A stretch of 64,000 nucleotides of DNA from Actinomycetes bacterium (GTDB taxonomy: Bacteria > Actinomycetota > Acidimicrobiia > Acidimicrobiales > Bog-793), in the NCBI GenBank assembly GCA_021798985.1, contig JAJZBI010000017.1:1-64000 (forward strand), in the 5' to 3' direction. The translations under genes were made by a program, and so were the position numbers. The notes under the pieces are model-generated. The model saw only the letters and a list, made by a program, of their open reading frames with translations. It did no database searches and was not told the origin of the DNA. Positions 42,063-50,241 of this stretch are shown piece after piece; the first letter of the stretch is position 1, and each line of letters starts with the position of its first letter.

Positions 42063-42157
42063 GCCACCACCTTCCTTGTGCCGCCGCGACCCTAGGCGCC
42101 ACGGCGCCGAGCGGCCGGCCAGAGGCCAAGATGGAACCCGAGCGAGGAGGACGCGAG

Positions 42158-43132
42158 ATGCGAGCAGCGCTATACCGCAAGGTGGGCAAGGCGAGCGAGG
42201 TCCTTGCCGTCGAGGAGGTGCCCACGCCCGAGCCTGGCCCCGGTGAGGTGCGGGTGCGGATCAGCGCGTCGGGGGTGAACCCGACGGACTGGAAGACGCG
42301 ATCGGGCGCGACCGGAGCCGATCCCGACGGCTTCCAGATTCCCCACCAAGACGGCGCTGGGGTGATCGACGCGCTCGGCGCGGGGGTGAGCGACCGCCAC
42401 GTGGGCGAGCGCGTGTGGTGCTACCTGGCGGCCTTCGAGAACCGCTACGGGACCGCGGCGCAGTACTGCGTGCTGCCGGCCGAGCGCACCGTGGTGCTCC
42501 CCGATGGGGCGAGCGACGAGCTCGGCGCGTCGCTCGGCGTACCGGCGGTGACGGCCGCGCACTGCCTCGGCGGGGACCGCGGCGCGCTGGCGGGCGCCAC
42601 GGTGCTGGTGGCCGGAGGGGCCGGCGCCGTCGGGCACTTCGCGATCGAGCTCGCAACGCACGCCGGGGCTCGCGTCGTCGCGACCGTCAGCTCGAAGGAG
42701 AAGGCCGAGCTCGCCCGGGCGGCGGGCGCCGACCTCGTCGTCAACTACCGCGACGACGACGTGGCCGAGAAGATCCGGCGCTTCAGCGGGCACGTCGACC
42801 GCGTCGTCGAGGTCGCCTTCGGCGCCAATCTCGCGCTCGACCTGGCGCTCAGCGCACCAGGCACGGAGATCGTCGTCTACGCCGCAGAAGCCGAGGACCC
42901 CCGCCTTCCGGTCCGCCAGCTGATGACGGCCAACGTGCGCGTCCGCTTCGTCTTGCTCTACCGGGTGCCCGGCGCCGAGCTCGCCGCGGCCGTCCGCTTC
43001 GTGGACGACGCGCTGCATCTCGGCGCCCTGAGCGCTCTCCCGCTCCACCGCTATCGCCTCGAGCAGGTCGCCGACGCGCAGGATGCCGTCGCCAATGGCG
43101 CGCTCGGCAAGGTCCTCGTGCTACCGGGCTGA
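42158..43132 (+). CDS. NADPH:quinone oxidoreductase, zinc-free MDR family
   Basis: 324-residue medium-chain dehydrogenase/reductase. VRISASGVNPTDWKTRSGA and the Rossmann motif VLVAGGAGAVGHFAIELA are characteristic. The zinc-binding cysteines of alcohol dehydrogenases are absent. It is probably an NADPH-dependent quinone or enone reductase. ATG 42158 has AGGAGG seven bases upstream. It is divergent from the GH3 gene. Confidence 0.88.
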   Translation: MRAALYRKVGKASEVLAVEEVPTPEPGPGEVRVRISASGVNPTDWKTRSGATGADPDGFQIPHQDGAGVIDALGAGVSDRHVGERVWCYLAAFENRYGTAAQYCVLPAERTVVLPDGASDELGASLGVPAVTAAHCLGGDRGALAGATVLVAGGAGAVGHFAIELATHAGARVVATVSSKEKAELARAAGADLVVNYRDDDVAEKIRRFSGHVDRVVEVAFGANLALDLALSAPGTEIVVYAAEAEDPRLPVRQLMTANVRVRFVLLYRVPGAELAAAVRFVDDALHLGALSALPLHRYRLEQVADAQDAVANGALGKVLVLPG

Positions 43133-43374
43133 CCGGCAGCGCAGGCAGCAAGCGCTTCGGACCGCTGCCCGGCCACGACCTCTGAGGGCGCCCGCTTCAG
43201 GGGCTGCTGGCCAAGGCGGCACCACCGGCCGACGTCCTCCGCCGAGCTCGCGATCAGCAGGAGCCCGGCGACACCGGCCAGACGGTGGCGGCTCCTCCTC
43301 GCATGGGAAACGGCGTCGGCCACCACCGGTGGGCAGCGGGCCGCACGATGCGGCACAGCGGGCCGGCAGCCGGC

Positions 43375-43785
43375 TCAGAGGGAGAACCAGACGACCTTGC
43401 CGCCGAGCTCGGGCTCGACGCCCCACGCGCTCGCCAGCTCGTTCACGATCCGCAGGCCGCGCCCCCGCTCGGCGTCGGCTCGGGGGGCCATCACCGAGGG
43501 CATCCGTTCGCTCGCGTCCCGCACCTCGATCCGGATCTGCGGCCTGAGCTGGACGCGCACCTCAAAGGGCCCGGATGCATAGCGAACGGCGTTGCTGGCG
43601 AGCTCGGAGACGAGCAGCTCGGCGGTTTCGCGCTGGCGCGCATCGGGAATCAGTGCTCCGACGAAGCGCCGCGCCGAACGGACCGCGCGCGGGATCGGCT
43701 CGAACACCGCGGCCGCCTCTCGCCGGGTCGTGCCGGCGCTCGCCTCGCCCTGGGGCATCCCCACGCAAGGGTGCAGGTCGCTCAT
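43375..43785 (-). CDS. RsbW-like HATPase (anti-sigma/serine kinase family)
   Basis: 136 residues with the GHKL ATP site: N-box ELLVSELASNAVRYA, G1-type IEVRDASERMP and G2 RGRGLRIVNELA. Single-domain proteins of this type bind STAS antagonists and sigma factors in partner-switching circuits. No STAS gene is immediately adjacent; the nearest lie at 46626-47462 and 52140-52550. The N-terminus is a short polar extension. Confidence 0.85.
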   Translation of the reverse strand: MSDLHPCVGMPQGEASAGTTRREAAAVFEPIPRAVRSARRFVGALIPDARQRETAELLVSELASNAVRYASGPFEVRVQLRPQIRIEVRDASERMPSVMAPRADAERGRGLRIVNELASAWGVEPELGGKVVWFSL

Positions 43786-43850
43786 GGCCGAAAGCTCACG
43801 CCGGGAAACCGGCGGATGTCAACGACCATTGACGGGTAAGAGTACCGACC

Positions 43851-44303
43851 ATGGAGACATACGGCAAGGAACTCGAGGAGTATCGCGCTGCTCCCGCCTC
43901 CTTGGCGCAGGCTGCGCCGCAGTCGGTGGACGCCGGCGACGGATCGGGACCCGATACGTCGGTCACGCTCGCGATCAACGCCTTGCAGGACTCGCTCGAA
44001 GAGAGCGCCCGGCGCGAGGCCGCACTCAGCCGCCAGCTCGACGCCATGAAGCGGGCACGCCGAGCGGGGCGGGAGTGGCGAGAAGTCCTGGCGAATGATG
44101 CCAATATGCATGCCGTCACGGTGGTCGGAGAGATCGCCCGCCGCCTCGGCGAGAGCGGGGCCTCGTTCCGACGGACGTTGGCCCTGGCGCTCGTGCGCGA
44201 GGGCGACGGCCTGAGCGAGATCGCCCGGCGTTTTGGCATCTCTCGCCAGCGCGTCTTCAACTTGGTGCGGGCGAGCGACGGGGGCTCCTTGCGACAACGT
44301 TGA
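43851..44303 (+). CDS. Putative helix-turn-helix DNA-binding protein
   Basis: 150 residues. The N-terminal ~70 are acidic and partly coiled-coil (LQDSLEESARREAALSRQLD). The C-terminal part ends in a helix-turn-helix, LSEIARRFGISRQRVFNLV (about 122-140), resembling sigma region 4 or a Hin-type domain. Its last 47 bases overlap the end of the convergent helicase gene. It is divergent from the RsbW-like gene, 65 bases away, suggesting functional linkage. Confidence 0.68.
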   Translation: METYGKELEEYRAAPASLAQAAPQSVDAGDGSGPDTSVTLAINALQDSLEESARREAALSRQLDAMKRARRAGREWREVLANDANMHAVTVVGEIARRLGESGASFRRTLALALVREGDGLSEIARRFGISRQRVFNLVRASDGGSLRQR

Positions 44304-45924
44304 GACGAGCCTGCCAGCGCGCGGCGTGCTCGAGGCGGCGGCGGAGCTGATCGGCCGTCGCCTCGCGCACGCTCGTGAGCCCGGCCAGCCGGTTCAGCTC
44401 GGCGTTCACCTCGGCGTGCGAGCGCCCGGTGCTCCGGGCGATCGCCCGGGCCACCTCGAGGTTGGCCCGACGCAGCTCGACCTTGGCCTCCGCCCGGCCA
44501 TAGGGCTCATCCTCCTCGGTCGTTTTGCCACCAAGCGGCGGGGGGCTCGGAAGGTCCAGCACCAATGACGGGTCGTCATCGGCCGCGGCGATTTCGTCGT
44601 CCTCGGTCTCGTCCTCAGGCAAGGTGGCGTCGGTCGCGACCGCGGAGATGACCGAGAACAGCGAGAGCTGCTCGTCGGCGAGCTCGGCCTCGCCGGTCGC
44701 CTCGGCGAGCGGGCCACCCGGTGCGCTCGCGAGCTCCTCCGCCGCGCGCCGGGCCCGCAGGCAGTGGCGCCGTCGCTCGGCGACCTGGGCGGCCGCCCGG
44801 CGCAGGCGCGCGTCGTCGGGGATGTAGAGATAGGCGGGCTGGCGACCGATTCCCGGCGTCCAGCGGACGAATCGCCCCACGGCCTGGCGGAAGAACAGCT
44901 CCGTGGTGGTCGTCGTCGCAAAGACGCCGACCCGCAACCGCGGGAGGTCGACGCCTTCAGAGACCATGCGGACCGCCACCAGCCAGGGCTCGTCGCTGTC
45001 GGCGAAGCGGGCGATGCGCGCCGAGGCGAGGGGGTCGTCTGAGGTGGCGACCACGGCGGTGGTGCGAAAGCGGCGGCGAAGCAGCTCGGCGATGCCGCGC
45101 GCGTGTTCCTGGTCGGCAGCGATCACGAGCCCGGCCGCGTCGTGCTGGTGCGCGCGGATCTCACTCAGCTTGTCGTGCGCGGCGCCGAGCACCTCGGGGA
45201 GCCACTCCCCCTCGAGGGAGATAGCCGTGCGCAGCCGCTGGTTCGCCCGGGATGTGGCGAGGGGGTCGTCGAAGCTCGCCGCGTGCAGCGACCCGTCGGG
45301 GGCTTGCCATTCCATGTAGCCGTTGGTGCGGGGGAAATAGATCGGCCGGACGACCCGGCGATCGCTCAAGGCCTCGCCGTAGTCGTACTCGAAGTCGGGG
45401 CGAGCCTCCTCGTCGTCGTAGTTGATGAAGGGGATCGCGACGGTGTCGGAGCGAAAGGGCGTGCCCGACAGCGACAGGCGGCGGGCGGCGGGGCTGAACG
45501 CGCTGCGCAACGCGGTACCCCAGGCGCGGTCGTCGCCGGCGTGGTGGACCTCGTCGAGGACGACAAAGGCGTCCCGTGCGACTCGAGACAGGGCTCGGGC
45601 CTGGGTGGCGACTTGCTGGTACGTGGTGACGATGCCGTGCATGTCTGGCGCGACCTGCCGGGCGCCGGGGGCCCAGTTGGTCTCGAGGTGCAAGTCGAGC
45701 GCGGCGGCAGCGCGAGCCCACTGGCGCTTCAGGTGCGCCGTCGGGACCACGACGATCAGCCGGCGCGCCTCGCCCCGCGCCAGCACCAGGCGCGCGGCAG
45801 CCAGGGCGAAGGTGGTCTTTCCCGCCCCCGGTGTGGCGACGGCGAGGAAGTCGGGGGGCGTCGCCGCACCGAAACGTTCGAGAGCGAGCTTCTGCCAGGG
45901 TCGGAGCCGGATCGATCGAGGCAT
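44257..45924 (-). CDS. Superfamily 2 DNA/RNA helicase
   Basis: 555 residues. Q-like PWQKLAL, Walker A ATPGAGKTT (Lys36), Walker B as DEVH (124-127), motif III LSGTP, and motif VI QAVGRFVRW. ResIII-type helicase core with a C-terminal acidic linker and a final helical region. ATG 45924 begins MPRSIRLRPWQ; the frame is open further upstream but that part is not protein-like. No nuclease or methylase gene is adjacent, so a restriction role is not supported. Confidence 0.85.
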   Translation of the reverse strand: MPRSIRLRPWQKLALERFGAATPPDFLAVATPGAGKTTFALAAARLVLARGEARRLIVVVPTAHLKRQWARAAAALDLHLETNWAPGARQVAPDMHGIVTTYQQVATQARALSRVARDAFVVLDEVHHAGDDRAWGTALRSAFSPAARRLSLSGTPFRSDTVAIPFINYDDEEARPDFEYDYGEALSDRRVVRPIYFPRTNGYMEWQAPDGSLHAASFDDPLATSRANQRLRTAISLEGEWLPEVLGAAHDKLSEIRAHQHDAAGLVIAADQEHARGIAELLRRRFRTTAVVATSDDPLASARIARFADSDEPWLVAVRMVSEGVDLPRLRVGVFATTTTTELFFRQAVGRFVRWTPGIGRQPAYLYIPDDARLRRAAAQVAERRRHCLRARRAAEELASAPGGPLAEATGEAELADEQLSLFSVISAVATDATLPEDETEDDEIAAADDDPSLVLDLPSPPPLGGKTTEEDEPYGRAEAKVELRRANLEVARAIARSTGRSHAEVNAELNRLAGLTSVREATADQLRRRLEHAARWQARLNVVARSPRRSPAPS

Positions 45925-46018
45925 GTGCAAGGGGCCGGGAGCACACCTCGGGGTGGCTCGCCGGGAGGACCGAAGGTAGCAAACCGCAGCGCGTGGCGAG
46001 TCCGCGTCGCCGTGGTCG

Positions 46019-46480
46019 TCAGGCCGGTGCGGAGGTCGAATGTGGGGCGTCGAGCGATTGCGGCGCACCCTCAAGGGCTAGCTCGAACCACATGCGTACG
46101 CCGTCGCCAGCAGGCTCGACCGCCCAGCGCTGCGCGAGGGCCGCCACCACGCGCAGGCCGCGGGCCACCGCGTCTTGGGTCGTCGGATCGCTCGGGCGGG
46201 TCGCCGTCGCCGAGGGATCGAGGATGGTCACCCGCACGCCGGAACTCGTCTGATCGATCGCCACGGTGAACTCCTGCGCGCTGCGGCGGATCACCATGGT
46301 GGCGAGTTCGGAGACCAACAGCTCGGCCACCCCCGCCACGTCCCCGCCCGGCCCGAGCTCGTCACGGACGAAGCGGCGGGCCGCCCTCGCTGAGGATGGA
46401 TGGGGCGGAAACGAACGGGGCCACGGTGACGCCTTGCGGGCGTCGGTGGCGCCGGCCGCGTCACCGGCTCCCGGGCCCAT
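46019..46480 (-). CDS. Degenerate RsbW-like HATPase domain protein
   Basis: 153 residues. The fold is that of the RsbW family (ELLVSELATMVIRRSAQEFT, VTILDPSATA, ARGLRVVAALAQRWAV). In the N-box the Asn that binds Mg-ATP (usual ELATNAVxH) is replaced by Met (ELATMVIRR). ATP binding or kinase activity is therefore doubtful; it may work as a pure binding partner. AGGAAG precedes ATG 46480. It is divergent from the MEDS-STAS gene, 145 bases away, suggesting a regulatory pair. Confidence 0.75.
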   Translation of the reverse strand: MGPGAGDAAGATDARKASPWPRSFPPHPSSARAARRFVRDELGPGGDVAGVAELLVSELATMVIRRSAQEFTVAIDQTSSGVRVTILDPSATATRPSDPTTQDAVARGLRVVAALAQRWAVEPAGDGVRMWFELALEGAPQSLDAPHSTSAPA

Positions 46481-46625
46481 CTGCTCTTCCTACTACGCCG
46501 CCGGGTGCGCGGTCTGTCATCTTGGTCCCAAATTCCCGATCGGGCACATCATCGGCTCGAGGAGGTACGCATGGCGAACCGATGCGCCGACCGACACGAA
46601 GCGTCGCATATCGTGCAAGCAGGCC

Positions 46626-47462
46626 ATGCGTCGACACCTCACCACCGCCAACCCCGAAGGGCTCGCCCCCCACGACCACGCCATCTGGTGCGGGTCGTCA
46701 CCAGCAGACCTCGCGGCGCTCGCCGCGTCGGTCTTCGCGAGCGCGCGCCGGCGCAACGACAAGATGCTCTACCTCGCCGAGGACCCGGACCCTTCTGACC
46801 TCTTCGGGCTCGATGACGCGGCGGGCCTCGTGGCGTGCGGCGCGCTCGTCTGCGAGCGCCCCGAGCACCTCTATCCGCTCGGTGACTTCGACGTCGACGT
46901 CCTCGAGCGCCTCGTCATGGCCGCGCTCGAGGACGCGCTCGCCGCCGGCTATGGGGGCCTGTGCGTGGTCGCCGACAACACCAGCCTCGCCGGACACGAT
47001 GCGGCGAGCAGACAGCGCTGGCTCGCCTGGGAGCGGCGAGCGGACTCGCTCCAGGCGCGCCATGCGATCACCGGGGTCTGCTACTTCGACCGCTCCGCGC
47101 TCGACGCCGAGCACCTCGCGGCCATCGCGACCCTGCACCCCGTGCTCCCCGAGTCGGTTCCCGGCCCCGCCTTCCGCCTCTTCAGCGACGGCGCAGTGCT
47201 GCGGGCCGTGGGCTCGCTCGACGGCTGGTCGGCTCCGCTCTTGGCCCGGCTGTTGGACCTCGCCCCCCTCGACGCGCAGGCCATCGCGCTCGATGAGGCG
47301 GACTTCGTCGACCACCGAGCGCTCGAGGCGATCGAGGCTCGTGGCGAGGCGATCACGGTGGCCGGCCTGCGCCCTCCGCTGCGACGCGTGATCGACGTGC
47401 TCGGCCTGCACTTTTCGCACCTCCGCCTCGCCTTCGGCTCCGCCACGGCGCCCGGCGTCTAG
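46626..47462 (+). CDS. MEDS-domain sensor with C-terminal STAS domain
   Basis: 278 residues. An N-terminal MEDS (DcmR sensory) domain, about 15-170, begins HAIWCGSSPADLAALAAS and includes LYLAEDPDPSDLFGLDD. A C-terminal STAS-like domain, about 195-275, has LDAQAIALDEADFVDHRALEA. In actinobacteria such proteins are anti-sigma factor antagonists or light/redox-type sensors. ATG 46626 follows AAGCAGG. The divergent RsbW-like protein with a lost N-box Asn is a plausible partner. Confidence 0.75.
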   Translation: MRRHLTTANPEGLAPHDHAIWCGSSPADLAALAASVFASARRRNDKMLYLAEDPDPSDLFGLDDAAGLVACGALVCERPEHLYPLGDFDVDVLERLVMAALEDALAAGYGGLCVVADNTSLAGHDAASRQRWLAWERRADSLQARHAITGVCYFDRSALDAEHLAAIATLHPVLPESVPGPAFRLFSDGAVLRAVGSLDGWSAPLLARLLDLAPLDAQAIALDEADFVDHRALEAIEARGEAITVAGLRPPLRRVIDVLGLHFSHLRLAFGSATAPGV

Positions 47463-47488
47463 CCGGCGGGCGCCCACGGCCCGCCGGC
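47462..47488. terminator. Bidirectional terminator hairpin
   Basis: GCCGGCGGGC (47462-47471) and GCCCGCCGGC (47479-47488) form a perfect 10-bp stem with a 7-base loop. It sits between the convergent MEDS-STAS and ku genes and begins at the stop codon of the first. No T-run follows, so it is a candidate intrinsic terminator of the GC-rich type. Confidence 0.55.
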
Positions 47489-47518
47489 GCGGGGCGCTCA
47501 GATGCTGGCCCGTGCCCC

Positions 47519-48502
47519 TCAGGAGGCGGACCGGGCGGCCTGTGCGGCCTCGGCGTCGGTGAGCGCCTTGACGAGCTGCAGCTTGGTCATCTTCGTCCGG
47601 CCCTGGACATCCCGCTCGGCGGCGAGCGCCAACAGCTCGGCGCGGCTCATGCCGCTGAAGGTCTGCTGCTCGGCGCGCGCCGGAGCGTCGCGGCGGCGAG
47701 CCGGGCGCTCAGATGCGGGGCGCGCGCCGCGAGCGCGCGCGACGGAGGCCTCGAGCGCGGCGACCAGGTCGAGCACGTTGGCCTGCGGCTCGGCCTCGGC
47801 GGGCGCCGCCGGCCGTCCGGCCCGCTTGGCCTCGACGAGGGCGAGGACCCGCTCGCGGTAGGTGTCGTGGTAGCGGCTCGGGTCCCATGTGGTGCTCATC
47901 GAGCCGATGAGCTGGCCGGCCATCTCGAGCTCGCGCTCGGTGAAGTCCCAGGTGAGTGCGAGGTCCGGGAGCACCGAGCGCGCCGGGCGGATCTCGTCGG
48001 CGAACGCCAGGGTCTCGAGAATCAGTGCCCGCTCGTTCGGGCGGACGGCGACCAGGTACTGCTTGTCGCGCATGACGAAGGTGGCGATGCCGACCTTGGC
48101 CTCGCGCGCCATCGCCTCGCACAAGAGCCCATAGGCCTTCTCTGCTGAGGCGTTGCGCGGCGCAAGGTAGTAGGTCTTTTGGAAATAGACGGGGTCGATC
48201 TCTTTGAGCTCGACGAAGTCGGTGACGTCGATCAGCTCGCTGCGCCCCGGTGCCAGCTCGCGCAGCTCGCCGTCCTCGATCACGACGTAGTCGCCGCCCT
48301 CGACGGCGAATCCGCGCACGATGTCCTCGCCTGAGAGCTCCTCGCCGGTCACCTCGTCAACCTTGCGGTAGCGCACGCGGTGCGTGGTCCCCTTGTGGAG
48401 CTGGTTGAATCGGATCGACCGGTCCTGGCTCGCGCTGTAGAGCGCGACCGGCACGCTCACGAGACCGAAGCTCAGATAGCCGGTCCACATGGCCTGCGGC
48501 AT
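47519..48502 (-). CDS. ku: Non-homologous end-joining protein Ku
   Basis: 327 residues. Ku core: WTGYLSFGLVSVPVALYSAS, VRYRKVDEVTGEEL, ELKEIDPVYFQKTYYLAP and ALILETLAFADEIRP. The C-terminal extension after about residue 240 includes a SAP-like motif (LLALAAERDVQGRTKMTKLQ). It binds DNA ends and recruits a ligase (LigD, not in this window). ATG 48502 is preferred over 48508 because GAGGGGG lies seven bases before it. Confidence 0.95.
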   Translation of the reverse strand: MPQAMWTGYLSFGLVSVPVALYSASQDRSIRFNQLHKGTTHRVRYRKVDEVTGEELSGEDIVRGFAVEGGDYVVIEDGELRELAPGRSELIDVTDFVELKEIDPVYFQKTYYLAPRNASAEKAYGLLCEAMAREAKVGIATFVMRDKQYLVAVRPNERALILETLAFADEIRPARSVLPDLALTWDFTERELEMAGQLIGSMSTTWDPSRYHDTYRERVLALVEAKRAGRPAAPAEAEPQANVLDLVAALEASVARARGARPASERPARRRDAPARAEQQTFSGMSRAELLALAAERDVQGRTKMTKLQLVKALTDAEAAQAARSAS

Positions 48503-48629
48503 CGCCATACCCCCTCAAGAGCGCCGTCTCCCTGCCGATTTGGGTACGGCGCGTGCAGTCAGGCTACCAAGCCCGGCAGGTACCGTTGCTCTGCCCAGCC
48601 GGGCACTTCTTGATCCCCGTGCGCGGGAC

Positions 48630-48938
48630 TCATTGGTGGGGATCTTCGTGCGCGTGGCCCTCGAGCATCATCGCGACGCTCTCGAGCGCATCGGCGATCT
48701 CGAGGTAGCCGTCTGCGAGGCGTCGCGCCCCGTCGGCCTGGGCGCGAAAGCTCGCCAGCGCTTCGCTGGCGTCTGCCATGCCCGCCATCGCCGCATCCAT
48801 CTCCACGAGTGCCACGTCCTCGGTCATCTTGCGCCGTGCCCGGATCGCGGCGGTCAAGCTGGCCGCGAGCAGGGCCCGATCCAGCGGAGGAAGGGCCATC
48901 ATCCAGGCTGGCGGCTTTGGGGAGGAAGGTTCGGTCAC
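48630..48938 (-). CDS. Hypothetical protein (102 aa)
   Basis: Not recognised. Helical and soluble: ALLAASLTAAIRARRKMTED and ALASFRAQADGARRLADGY. It begins at GTG 48938; the frame is open further upstream but changes composition. A histidine-rich end (EGHAHEDPHQ) is present. It lies 128 bases upstream of ku and in the same direction, so it may be co-transcribed with it. Confidence 0.55.
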   Translation of the reverse strand: MTEPSSPKPPAWMMALPPLDRALLAASLTAAIRARRKMTEDVALVEMDAAMAGMADASEALASFRAQADGARRLADGYLEIADALESVAMMLEGHAHEDPHQ

Positions 48939-49071
48939 GAGGTACCTGCCTGTGAGCGCCGGAGAGCTGCAGGCTAACGCCGTGACCCGGCGCCGCCGCA
49001 AAGGGCGAGGATCACCGACCGCCGCGCACCAGCGCAGCACAATGTGCCCACCCGATCCGAGGAGCCAATGG

Positions 49072-49452
49072 GTGAGCCGCCGACGACGACCGCGTGCGTC
49101 CGATCTCGAACAACTGCGCGCCGAGCTCGACGCCAAGTACGTGCGGGTGCCGCGCTGGAACGGGCTGTCGCCTGGCGATGTCGTCCGCGTGCGCGGCGAG
49201 CGCGGCGCCCGCTTCGTCTTCCGCTGCCACGTGACCAACCGTGCCAACGACGCCCGCTGGGTCGAGCTCGACGAGCTCGCGACCGCCGGCAGCGACGAGG
49301 GTGCGCAGCATGTGATCCGTCGGCAGCGAGCGCTGCCCGAAGAGCGCGTCGTCGCCCTGGCGCGTCCACGCCGGCGCCGCGCCCGTACGCCCCAGGGCGA
49401 ACAAGGGCGGCTCGATCTCGGCATCGCGGAGCTCGGCGCGCCCGAGGCGTGA
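49072..49452 (+). CDS. Hypothetical protein (126 aa), actinobacterial
   Basis: Starts at GTG 49072 with GAGGAG seven bases upstream. The N-terminal RSRRR-like basic region precedes a compact segment, LSPGDVVRVRGERGARFVFR, that resembles a small SH3-like or KOW-type beta-barrel. A basic region (RPRRRRARTPQ) follows. Unknown family to me; binding of nucleic acid is a guess from charge. Confidence 0.6.
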   Translation: MSRRRRPRASDLEQLRAELDAKYVRVPRWNGLSPGDVVRVRGERGARFVFRCHVTNRANDARWVELDELATAGSDEGAQHVIRRQRALPEERVVALARPRRRRARTPQGEQGRLDLGIAELGAPEA

Positions 49453-49501
49453 CGGCCAGCAGGTCTGCGCTTCGCACAATGTTGCATGCCATGAAAAGAT
49501 G

Positions 49502-49507
49502 TAGGCT
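49502..49507 (+). promoter_or_regulatory. Candidate -10 box of the TetR gene
   Basis: TAGGCT lies eight bases before the TetR ATG (49516) without a ribosome binding site between. It fits the leaderless pattern of the window. Confidence 0.4.
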
Positions 49508-49515
49508 CTGCAGCC

Positions 49516-50241
49516 ATGGAGATGGCACCGCTCGGTGAGGCCCAGGAGGGTCGCCGCGAACGAAAAAAGCGCGCCACGCGGCTCGCGTTGCGCTTCGCGG
49601 CGCTCGAGCTGACCTCGGAGCGAGGCTTTGCCAAGGTCACGGTCGAGGACATTGCCGACGCCGTCGACGTCTCGGTGCGGACCTTTTTCAACTACTTCTC
49701 TTCCAAGGAAGAGGCGCTCGTCGGCGAGGACCCGGCGCTGACCGCCCGACTGCGCGCCGAGGTCGTCGATCTGCCCACCTCGCTCTCGCCGCTCGAGGCG
49801 GTCGAGGCGGCGCTCGTCGGCTGGCTGCGCGCGGCGCATGAGGACCTCGAGTCGAGCGGCGCCGACCACCACGCCTGGAAGCAGCGCTTCTCGGCCGTGC
49901 GCGAGCAGCCCGAGGTGCGCGCGGCGTGGGCCAAGCACGTGGCGGGGATCGAGCGCACGCTCACCGACGCGCTGGTCGAGCGCCTCGGCGGCGACGAGAC
50001 GCTCCGGCCCTATGCGGCCGCCGTCGCGGCGACCGCCCTCGCGCTCTTGCGGGCCGTCGGCACCTTCTGGGGCGGACAGGGCGGCATCGCCGTCCTCATA
50101 GAGCAGACCAAGAAGGGCTTCTGCCTGCTACGCCGCGGCCTTCCCCTCGACCTCGCCGACGACCTTTCCCTGCCCGCCGACGGCCCGCGCGCCGAAGCGG
50201 GCGACCATCACCGATCCGATGATAGGAGCACGCGTGGCTGA
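49516..50241 (+). CDS. TetR-family transcriptional regulator
   Basis: 241 residues. TetR N-terminal helix-turn-helix: RLALRFAALELTSERGFAKV then TVEDIADAVDVSVRTFFNYF (about 25-65). The effector domain is a long helical bundle. It precedes a DHA2 MFS transporter by an 8-base overlap (transporter GTG at 50234), so it is the likely local repressor of drug efflux. The C-terminal tail (after about 215) is polar. Confidence 0.88.
   Translation: MEMAPLGEAQEGRRERKKRATRLALRFAALELTSERGFAKVTVEDIADAVDVSVRTFFNYFSSKEEALVGEDPALTARLRAEVVDLPTSLSPLEAVEAALVGWLRAAHEDLESSGADHHAWKQRFSAVREQPEVRAAWAKHVAGIERTLTDALVERLGGDETLRPYAAAVAATALALLRAVGTFWGGQGGIAVLIEQTKKGFCLLRRGLPLDLADDLSLPADGPRAEAGDHHRSDDRSTRG

Noticed and set aside
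43851..45924. Helicase and HTH gene as a restriction or defence module
   Set aside because: No nuclease, methylase or known defence gene is adjacent; the helicase belongs to a broad family with housekeeping roles.
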